DNA of 64,000 nt from Halioglobus sp. (GTDB lineage Bacteria > Pseudomonadota > Gammaproteobacteria > Pseudomonadales > Halieaceae): positions 1-64,000 of the forward strand of contig JAPKAY010000016.1 in NCBI GenBank assembly GCA_028825045.1, read 5' to 3'. Numbering within the stretch: position 1 is the first letter of the stretch; each line of letters opens with the position of its first letter. The position numbers were made by a program, and so were the translations under genes. This document shows positions 58,153 to 64,000 of the stretch, piece after piece. The notes under the pieces were generated by a model, which saw only the letters and a list, made by a program, of their open reading frames with translations, ran no database searches and was not told where the DNA came from.

Positions 58153-58953
58153 ATGAATGAGCAGCAACATGGGGATCACCCGGTATCCAACGGACGTATG
58201 CAGGTTTCGCTGTTCGTCACCTGTCTCGCCGATTTATTCCGGCCCGCCGTTGCGTTCGCCAGTATCAAATTGTTGGAACAAGCGAACTGTGAAGTGACGG
58301 TACCTCTGAGTCAGACCTGTTGCGGACAACCTGCCTACAATAGCGGGGACTACGAGGCCACTGTTCCGCTTGCGCGTAAGGTCATAGAAATACTGGAACC
58401 GGCAGACTATGTGGTAGTGCCATCGGGCTCCTGCGCCGGCATGATCTGCCAGCACTACCCCAGGTTGCTGGAGGGAGAGTGGCGAGACCGGGCATTACAA
58501 CTGGCAGCGAAGACGTTTGAGCTCACCACTTTCCTCACCCAGATCGCCAAGATTCAACCGTTGTCAGAGCACAGAACTGAATTACCTACCATCACCTATC
58601 ACGATGCCTGTGCCGGACTGCGCGAACTGAACATAAAGGAGCAGCCACGACAATTACTGCAAGAATTGTGTGGCGTCGCGGTGAAAGAGCTCGATCAGAG
58701 CGACGTCTGCTGTGGTTTTGGCGGTACTTTCTGCGCCAAGATGCCGGAAATTTCCGGCAAGATGGTGGGCGATAAGCTGGACAATGCCCTGGCCACAGGC
58801 GCAAAAATCCTCACCGGCGGCGATTTGGGCTGCCTGCTCAATCTCGCCGGCAGAGCGCAGCGACAAGGTGAGGACATTGAAATTCGTCACATAGCAGAAC
58901 TGTTGTGCGGAGACCTCGACACTCCACCTATTGGACAGAGCGGGCAACGTTAG
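58153..58953 (+). CDS. lutA: Lactate utilisation protein A, Fe-S oxidoreductase subunit
   Basis: The 266-aa protein has two cysteine-rich CCG domains: SQTCCGQPAYNSGDYE with SGSCAGMI, and HDACAGLREL with VCCGFGGTFC. These bind the iron-sulfur cofactors of the LutABC/LldEFG L-lactate oxidation complex. The start may be ATG 58153, or ATG 58198 (MQVSLFVTCLADLF), which matches most homologues. lutB begins at the last base of its stop codon. Confidence 0.93.
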   Translation: MNEQQHGDHPVSNGRMQVSLFVTCLADLFRPAVAFASIKLLEQANCEVTVPLSQTCCGQPAYNSGDYEATVPLARKVIEILEPADYVVVPSGSCAGMICQHYPRLLEGEWRDRALQLAAKTFELTTFLTQIAKIQPLSEHRTELPTITYHDACAGLRELNIKEQPRQLLQELCGVAVKELDQSDVCCGFGGTFCAKMPEISGKMVGDKLDNALATGAKILTGGDLGCLLNLAGRAQRQGEDIEIRHIAELLCGDLDTPPIGQSGQR

Positions 58954-60374
58954 TGGAGCAACGCAGCAACACATTTCTCGAGAACGCCAGCGAAGCCTTG
59001 AAAAACACTGAGCAGGCGAAACGCCGGGACAGCATGGCTCGACTCACACCTCTGCTGCGCTCGGCTGCAATAGAGGATGTTGGCGACTTCGAGAGCCTGC
59101 GCCAGCAGATGAAGCAGGTGCGTCAGCACAGCCTCGACAACCTGGACCACTACCTAACCCAGTTTGAACAGGAAGCTGTGCACAACGGCAACCGCGTGCA
59201 CTTCGCACGCGATGCTGAAGAACTTAATAGCATCGTCCTTGATATCTGCCAACAACACGACGCGCGTCGCGTCGTCAAGGGCAAGTCCATGGTGACCGAG
59301 GAGACCGGCCTCAACAGTTTTTTACAGCGCGCCGGACTGGACGTAATGGAAACTGACCTTGGCGAGTATATTATCCAGCAGGCCGTCGAGACGCCAAGCC
59401 ATATCGTTACCCCGGCGCTGCATAAGTCTGCGGAGGAGGTTCGCGAGCTCTTCAAGGACAAGCACGACCTGGGGCCAAGAGAGCTTGAGGACACAACCGA
59501 TATGGTGGCGGAAGCGCGTCAGGTGTTGAGGGAACATTTTCTGAAAGCCGAAGTCGGCATCATCGGCGCGAACGCTCTCATCGCCGAAAACGGTTATTCC
59601 ATGCTGGTGACCAATGAAGGTAACGGCGATCTCTGCGCTAACCTTCCCAAAACCCTGATTGTTTGCACCACCATAGACAGGCTATTGCCCCGCGCAGAAG
59701 ATGCTACCGCCATGTTGCGTCTCTTGGCGCGTTCTGCCACCGGACAATCCCAAACAGCCTACACCAGCTTCTACTCCGGGCCATCGCGGGACGGGGATGT
59801 GGACGGACCCCAGGAAACCCATATCGTACTACTGGACAATGCGCGCAGCGAAATGCTGACCGGAGATTACCGCGAGATGCTGGAGTGTATCCGCTGTGGC
59901 GCCTGCCTTAACCACTGCCCAATTTTTACCAGCGTCGGTGGCCACGCATATGGCTGGGTTTACCCCGGCCCAATGGGTTCGGTGCTCACTCCGCTACTCA
60001 CATCACTAGAGCAGAGCAACGCGCTCCCGAACGCCTGCACTAGCTGCGGGCGCTGCGCGGAGGTCTGTCCGGCAGATATACCGTTACCTGATCTGCTGCG
60101 TGACCTGAGACACGAGGAAACACGAGAAAAACTGTCGCCTTCTCGCTGGCGACTCGGCCTGAAGCTCCATGCCTGGGTCTCCCAACAACCGTGGTTGTAC
60201 CGCGCACTGACCGCAACCATTATTCCACTGTTGCACTTAATGGGGCGGAGGCGAGGCAGCTTCACCCGTCTTCCGTTCGCTAGCGGTTGGACCAGTGAGC
60301 GGAATTTCCCCGCTCCCCAGGGAAAAACCTTTATGCAGTTGTACAAAGCCGGGATGAAAAAACCCAATGAGTGA
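58953..60374 (+). CDS. lutB: Lactate utilisation protein B, iron-sulfur subunit
   Basis: The 473-aa protein starts at GTG 58953, overlapping the lutA TAG by one base; a longer frame exists inside lutA. It has a LUD-type N-terminal domain (VVKGKSMVTEETGLNSFLQ, VGIIGANALIAENGYSMLVT) and two 4Fe-4S clusters, CIRCGACLNHCPIF and CTSCGRCAEVCPADIP. It acts with LutA and LutC to oxidise L-lactate to pyruvate. No lactate permease or LutR-type regulator is adjacent. The stop overlaps the lutC start. Confidence 0.95.
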   Translation: MEQRSNTFLENASEALKNTEQAKRRDSMARLTPLLRSAAIEDVGDFESLRQQMKQVRQHSLDNLDHYLTQFEQEAVHNGNRVHFARDAEELNSIVLDICQQHDARRVVKGKSMVTEETGLNSFLQRAGLDVMETDLGEYIIQQAVETPSHIVTPALHKSAEEVRELFKDKHDLGPRELEDTTDMVAEARQVLREHFLKAEVGIIGANALIAENGYSMLVTNEGNGDLCANLPKTLIVCTTIDRLLPRAEDATAMLRLLARSATGQSQTAYTSFYSGPSRDGDVDGPQETHIVLLDNARSEMLTGDYREMLECIRCGACLNHCPIFTSVGGHAYGWVYPGPMGSVLTPLLTSLEQSNALPNACTSCGRCAEVCPADIPLPDLLRDLRHEETREKLSPSRWRLGLKLHAWVSQQPWLYRALTATIIPLLHLMGRRRGSFTRLPFASGWTSERNFPAPQGKTFMQLYKAGMKKPNE

Positions 60375-61062
60375 GAGCGCCAGATCCGAAATATTCGCGA
60401 AATTACGCACCGCCAGTCGCGGCGGATCTGCTGAGGCGATTGACCGCGAACGTCAGTCCCTGCAAAGTGCCCCGGCCCCAATGCCACCAGCGACTGAGGT
60501 ATGCGAAGCGTTCCTGATTAACGTGCTCAAGAATCGGGGCAGCATCGATTGCGCTGCTGGCCGTGGTGAAACGGTGAAGGCCGTGGCGCAGTACCTGTAT
60601 CAATATTTTCGCAGCCATCGCCTGGTGGCGGGTAACGACCCGCGCCTGGCCGCAATGCCCTGGCGCGACGCCGGCGTTCTACCCCGCTTTGGCGGCATCG
60701 AGGCAGGTGAACCGGTAGCACTGAGTTTTGCCCAGCTGGCGGTGGCAGAGACAGGCGCCATCGTCACCTATACTGGAAAAGCCAACCCCGCTGCGAATAA
60801 CCTCCTGCCGCAACATCACATTGTATTGGTGGATCGGACCGACCTGGTCGCGACCCAGGAGCAGGCCTGGACCAGAATTAACCAGGATATGGAAAAAAGA
60901 GGAAGGCCGCGGGGTATTAATTTTATCGCCGGACCTTCGAGCACGGCCGATATCGAAGGTCAACTAGTCTATGGTGCACACGGCCCGCGCAGCTGGCATG
61001 TCATATTATTAGGCGATACACCTGCTGACATACTGGCGCGAGCTCACTCAGCCGTAACGTAA
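60367..61062 (+). CDS. lutC: Lactate utilisation protein C
   Basis: The 231-aa LUD-domain protein has FAQLAVAETGAIVTYTG, NLLPQHHIVLVDRTDLV, NFIAGPSSTADIEGQLVYG and HGPRSWHVILLG. It is the third subunit of the L-lactate oxidation complex and overlaps lutB by eight bases. It ends exactly where the convergent SYLF gene ends, with adjacent stop codons and no visible terminator. Confidence 0.95.
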   Translation: MSESARSEIFAKLRTASRGGSAEAIDRERQSLQSAPAPMPPATEVCEAFLINVLKNRGSIDCAAGRGETVKAVAQYLYQYFRSHRLVAGNDPRLAAMPWRDAGVLPRFGGIEAGEPVALSFAQLAVAETGAIVTYTGKANPAANNLLPQHHIVLVDRTDLVATQEQAWTRINQDMEKRGRPRGINFIAGPSSTADIEGQLVYGAHGPRSWHVILLGDTPADILARAHSAVT

Positions 61063-61635
61063 CTAGAGCGGCGTATACGTAAATTTCTGCCCGCCAAGTG
61101 CCGCTTCAAACATCAACCCGCCCTTAGCAATAGAAAAAACAGCCATCCCTTTGCGATACCCACCGGAAGTCGTGGCTGCATCATTGCTACCGCCACTAAT
61201 GCCCGCTGACGTGCCACCACCCGTATTCGCCTCCGCGGAAACTCCGGCCGTAATAGCCACCGCAGACGCCTGCGCACTGAACTCAAAATTGCCGCTGGTA
61301 AAATCCTTAAAGGCCTGTTCATTTTTAAAGAAAATGATTTGACTGAAAGCCTGCCCACCCCACTGCGCGCCCAGTGATAGCTGGGTCATAGTGGAATTGC
61401 CCACATGCTTTGAATCCACAAATGCTTTGCCCTCGCCGTACGCTCCACCGATAATAAAAGCGCCTTTGCCAACGGTGGGGAAAATTGCATAGCCATACGC
61501 TGTTTTGAAGTAATTGCCACTCTCACCCGCATTGCTGAAGGATTTTATGGCATCACTGTAGGTATTGGCCCAGGCAGTTGGGCCCCCGATACACAGGAAG
61601 GCGAACAGGGCTACGATCTTTAATAATTTATACAT
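61063..61635 (-). CDS. Exported SYLF/YSC84-like lipid-binding domain protein
   Basis: The 190-aa protein has a signal peptide (MYKLLKIVALFAFLCIGGPT, cleavage after AWAN) and a SYLF-type domain with YAIFPTVGKGAFIIGGAYGE, LGAQWGGQAFSQIIFF and GMAVFSIAKGGLMFEAALGG. Eukaryotic SYLF proteins bind phosphoinositides. In bacteria these exported proteins are uncharacterised. A Gly/Ser/Thr-rich loop (GGGTSAGISGGSNDAATTSG) lies near 145-165. It lies downstream of gap on the same strand. Confidence 0.85.
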   Translation of the reverse strand: MYKLLKIVALFAFLCIGGPTAWANTYSDAIKSFSNAGESGNYFKTAYGYAIFPTVGKGAFIIGGAYGEGKAFVDSKHVGNSTMTQLSLGAQWGGQAFSQIIFFKNEQAFKDFTSGNFEFSAQASAVAITAGVSAEANTGGGTSAGISGGSNDAATTSGGYRKGMAVFSIAKGGLMFEAALGGQKFTYTPL

Positions 61636-61751
61636 AGTGTGGCACCTTAGGTTGAGTGAATATTGCGCGCCTGCCGTCTTAATCCGTTGACGGAACGTCA
61701 GGCTTCCGGGGGACGGCGACTTCAGACCACCATTCTGTGGACACCACCCGT

Positions 61752-62753
61752 TCAGGTCAAGTCTCTTAATTGCGCCAGCAGATCAACTACTCGACAAGAA
61801 TAACCCCATTCATTGTCATACCAGTTCAATACTCGCAAATACCGATCCGCCGTGACACCGGTATATTCCGCGTCATAAATAGAGGAATGGGAATTACCAA
61901 TGATATCGGTCGACACAATGGGGCTGTCACTGAATTGCAAAATACCGCGCAACCGCGGCGAGACACTCGCCATTCGCACGACCTCATTCACATCCTCGGC
62001 GACGACACGCTTTCCCAGCTTCACGAAAAAATCCACCACAGACCCATCCGGCACAGGGACGCGCGCGGCAATACCGTGCAACTTACCCTTCAGTTGTGGC
62101 AACACTTCACCTACAGCTTTGGCCGCACCCGTCGAGGTTGGGATAATATTCTCGGCCGCCGCACGACTGCGTCGCCAGTCAGAATGAGGGACGTCCGCCA
62201 GTCGCTGATCATTCGTATAGGCGTGAACCGTGTTGATCACCCCCTCTTCAATACCGAAGGCCTCATGCAGCACTCTCGCCATGGGCGCCAGGCAGTTTGT
62301 GGTGCAACTGGCGTTGGAGATAATACGATGTTCTGCGCTGAGCCCATCTTCATTCACACCCAGGACAACAGTGTAATCAATTGCATCCTTCGCTGGCACG
62401 GTAAGTACCACACGGCGTGCTCCGGCTTCCAGATGCTTCTGCAACTGCGCACGCTTTCGAAAAACACCGGTTGCCTCCACTACAGCGTCAATTCCAAGGT
62501 CACGCCAGGGCAAGTCCTCCGGGTTTTTCTCACTAAATAACTTGACCCTGCCTTTATCCGTTACAAAGTGATTGTCCTCCAGCGTCAGGCGTTTGCCAAA
62601 AGGGCCCATAACAGTGTCGTAACTTAGCAGGTACCGCAGGACGTCATAGTCAAATAAATCATTGATTGCCACAACCTCAATCGAGTCCTGCTCCTCCAGA
62701 ATTCGAAAAACCGATCGACCGATACGCCCAAATCCATTGATCGCCACTTTCAT
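61752..62753 (-). CDS. gap: Glyceraldehyde-3-phosphate dehydrogenase, type I
   Basis: The 333-aa enzyme of glycolysis and gluconeogenesis has the NAD motif INGFGRIGRSVFR, acid at INDLFD and the active-site SNASCTTNCLAP with Cys150. Catalytic His lies in NTVHAYTNDQ, the phosphate loop is TSTGAAKAVGEVLP, substrate Arg is in AARVPVPDGS, and the C-terminal NWYDNEWGYSCRV is present. All key residues are intact. Its ATG overlaps the stop of the upstream GAPDH homologue by four bases (ATGA), so the two should be translated in coupled fashion. Confidence 0.97.
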   Translation of the reverse strand: MKVAINGFGRIGRSVFRILEEQDSIEVVAINDLFDYDVLRYLLSYDTVMGPFGKRLTLEDNHFVTDKGRVKLFSEKNPEDLPWRDLGIDAVVEATGVFRKRAQLQKHLEAGARRVVLTVPAKDAIDYTVVLGVNEDGLSAEHRIISNASCTTNCLAPMARVLHEAFGIEEGVINTVHAYTNDQRLADVPHSDWRRSRAAAENIIPTSTGAAKAVGEVLPQLKGKLHGIAARVPVPDGSVVDFFVKLGKRVVAEDVNEVVRMASVSPRLRGILQFSDSPIVSTDIIGNSHSSIYDAEYTGVTADRYLRVLNWYDNEWGYSCRVVDLLAQLRDLT

Positions 62754-63772
62754 TGGGCGACCTCCTGCGAATCCATTGCCTCGTAAAGCCGCACTACATC
62801 GAGCAGCCGTGCCGCGTGGCCAAGGTTTTCGTACCAGCCGAGCATCTTGATGGTGTGGCTGCCCGCCTTGATCGTGCCCTTGGTGTCAAACAACAGTGAA
62901 TTTGAATTGCCGATAACATCGGACGAAACGATGGGGTCCTCTGCGACATCGATGATGCCTTTCTGTTTCGATGCAGCGATACGCATAGCATCATTAATAT
63001 CCTCCGCACCCACTGTCTCATCTTTCATCACCAGATTAACATCCAGCAAACAGCCCTCCTGCACTGGCACATTCAGCGTCCAGGTCATGATCCGGTTCTC
63101 GAACTGAGGCAGAAGTTGTCCCAGCCAGCGCGAGGCCTCATGCCTGTTAGGGATGATGTTCTTGGCGGCGGAACGGCTGTGGCGAACATCACTCCCGGCA
63201 TAATCCTGCAACGCCTGGTCGGACGTAAAGGCGTGTATCGTAGTCATACTGCCACACTCGATTTCAAAGAGTGGGGACAAACTTTGTAACAGCAGACAAA
63301 GTGCAGTCGTAGTAGGAGAGCCAGCAGAAATCATCCGGTCCGAGACATGGGCAGAAGCAGCATTTACTCCCGGCATAACGATGCGATCAATATCGTCTGC
63401 CGGCAGGGTGCGCAATAACACTCGTGGTGCTCCATTTCCAAGGTGCGCTTCCATGGACAGACGATCGCGAAACCTGCCGGTGGCATCGATGACGATATCG
63501 ACACCGAAAATATCCCAGGGCATTTCTATGGGCCGATCAATCTGTACCAGACGAGCACGGAAACGGGAATTAACCAGAAAGTTGCCCCGTAATTCATGCC
63601 TATGGGGGTCTTCTACTTCAGAGCACAACAGATAGTGAAGTATTTCCGGTTGCCCGATATCGGCAACGGCTACGACTGCTACGTCGTCACTGCGAGAGGC
63701 CAGCTCATAGATTTGCCTGCCAGTCTGACCAAACCCCATGATGCCCACACGAATGCACTCACCCTGCGCCAT
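62750..63772 (-). CDS. GAPDH homologue lacking the catalytic cysteine (likely pseudoenzyme)
   Basis: The 340-aa protein aligns end to end with GAPDH: NAD motif IMGFGQTGRQIYEL, VVAVADIGQP, VIDATGRFRDRL, HAFTSDQALQDYAG, SSDVIGNSNSLLFD and MLGWYENLGHA. At the active site SNASCTTN is replaced by SAGSPTTT, with Pro153 for the nucleophilic Cys. The phosphate loop TSTGAAKAVG reads NRHEASRWLG and the substrate Arg (AARVPV) reads TLNVPV. The histidine and nicotinamide-side Asn remain. GAPDH activity is therefore very unlikely. It begins after AGGAG at seven bases and is coupled to gap. A regulatory subunit, a structural partner or a different NAD-dependent role are possibilities; all are inference. 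Confidence 0.85.
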   Translation of the reverse strand: MAQGECIRVGIMGFGQTGRQIYELASRSDDVAVVAVADIGQPEILHYLLCSEVEDPHRHELRGNFLVNSRFRARLVQIDRPIEMPWDIFGVDIVIDATGRFRDRLSMEAHLGNGAPRVLLRTLPADDIDRIVMPGVNAASAHVSDRMISAGSPTTTALCLLLQSLSPLFEIECGSMTTIHAFTSDQALQDYAGSDVRHSRSAAKNIIPNRHEASRWLGQLLPQFENRIMTWTLNVPVQEGCLLDVNLVMKDETVGAEDINDAMRIAASKQKGIIDVAEDPIVSSDVIGNSNSLLFDTKGTIKAGSHTIKMLGWYENLGHAARLLDVVRLYEAMDSQEVAQ

Positions 63773-63806
63773 CTATAATCTCCTGCTAAAGGATAAAGAC
63801 TGTATC

Positions 63807-63829
63807 CCTGTCTCTAGGGTGGAGACAGG
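63807..63829 (-). promoter_or_regulatory. Inverted repeat in the gap-operon leader
   Basis: CCTGTCTC and GAGACAGG (63807-63814 and 63822-63829) form an 8-bp stem with a seven-base loop, 35 bases upstream of the first GAPDH-like start codon. It could be an operator or an mRNA hairpin. There is no T run. Confidence 0.4.
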
Positions 63830-63881
63830 TCCACAGATAGGCTCCTCCGACAGATGAGCACCCACTATGGCCCATCGCCAT

Positions 63882-63898
63882 TCTTTTAGACTAAAAGA
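63882..63898 (-). promoter_or_regulatory. Perfect 17-bp palindrome upstream of the gap operon
   Basis: TCTTTTAG-A-CTAAAAGA is a perfect inverted repeat around one central base, about 110 bases before the operon start. This fits a dimeric regulator site. The remaining 102 bases to the window end show no gene. Confidence 0.4.
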
Positions 63899-64000
63899 CG
63901 TCGATTAGGCGCTATGGGTAAACCCTACTATGTACTGTCGAAGGCTATTAAGAATAGTAGAAGGGACGAATTTACGCTAGATGCTAACTGTAGAAATATC

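Noticed and set aside
61770..62540. 256-codon open frame on the plus strand
   Set aside because: Antisense to gap, whose catalytic motifs are all intact; no family-like sequence in the shadow frame.

Overview
The window is a mostly housekeeping stretch of a gammaproteobacterial chromosome. Gene order (gyrA-serC-pheA-tyrA-aroA-cmk-rpsA-ihfB on one strand; mtaD-ubiG-mupP-yciK divergent from gyrA; wbpM beside uvrB and a tRNA-Asn) matches Pseudomonas-type genomes. Separate tyrA and aroA genes, no hisC, a PEP-CTERM-like protein, lutABC and a DUF6524-like protein suggest a marine relative rather than Pseudomonas itself, perhaps of the Cellvibrionales/Halieaceae. The lineage is inference from gene content and order.

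Layout. 1-4.5 kb: translation operon thrS-infC-rpmI-rplT-pheS-pheT on the minus strand, with an AUU start for infC and a structured thrS leader. 5.2-7.3 kb: uvrB (minus). 7.4 kb: tRNA-Asn with its own promoter and terminator. 7.5-20.5 kb: an accessory block. It holds a broken 17-residue-repeat surface protein gene, a PAS hybrid histidine kinase, a HIT-family pseudogene, a PEP-CTERM-like exported protein and a gene-poor stretch. It also holds a 1338-aa sulfotransferase/GT2/GT4/sulfotransferase protein, a sugar-phosphate-isomerase-like/hydrolase fusion and a DUF6524-like membrane protein. 20.5-24.6 kb: wbpM, wbpL and an epimerase, an O-antigen initiation module. 24.6-36.3 kb: comEA, pyrF, lapA, ihfB, rpsA, cmk, aroA, tyrA, pheA, serC, gyrA, all minus.

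36.6-40.1 kb: mtaD-ubiG-mupP-yciK (plus). 40.2-44.4 kb: rnm-yciO-scpA-scpB-rluB (minus). 44.5-48.1 kb: yciB, yciI, an SH3 protein, a periplasmic cyclophilin, pdxJ and a SnoaL-like protein (plus), converging with a thioesterase. 48.6-61.1 kb: dusC, a LeuA-like synthase facing a LeuB-like dehydrogenase, a POT transporter, a saccharopine-dehydrogenase-like protein, an unrecognised 783-aa membrane protein and lutABC. 61.1-63.8 kb (minus): a SYLF protein, gap, and an overlapping upstream GAPDH homologue that has lost the catalytic cysteine.

How it fits together. The accessory block and wbpM-wbpL-epimerase occupy the slot between uvrB/tRNA-Asn and ihfB-rpsA, the known O-antigen locus of Pseudomonas aeruginosa. 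Here that slot lacks wzx, wzy, wzz and a sugar pathway. It carries the initiating sugar-phosphate machinery plus one giant transferase, and shows gene decay. The most unusual genes are the four-domain transferase, the isomerase-like/hydrolase fusion and the paired active/inactive GAPDH genes.
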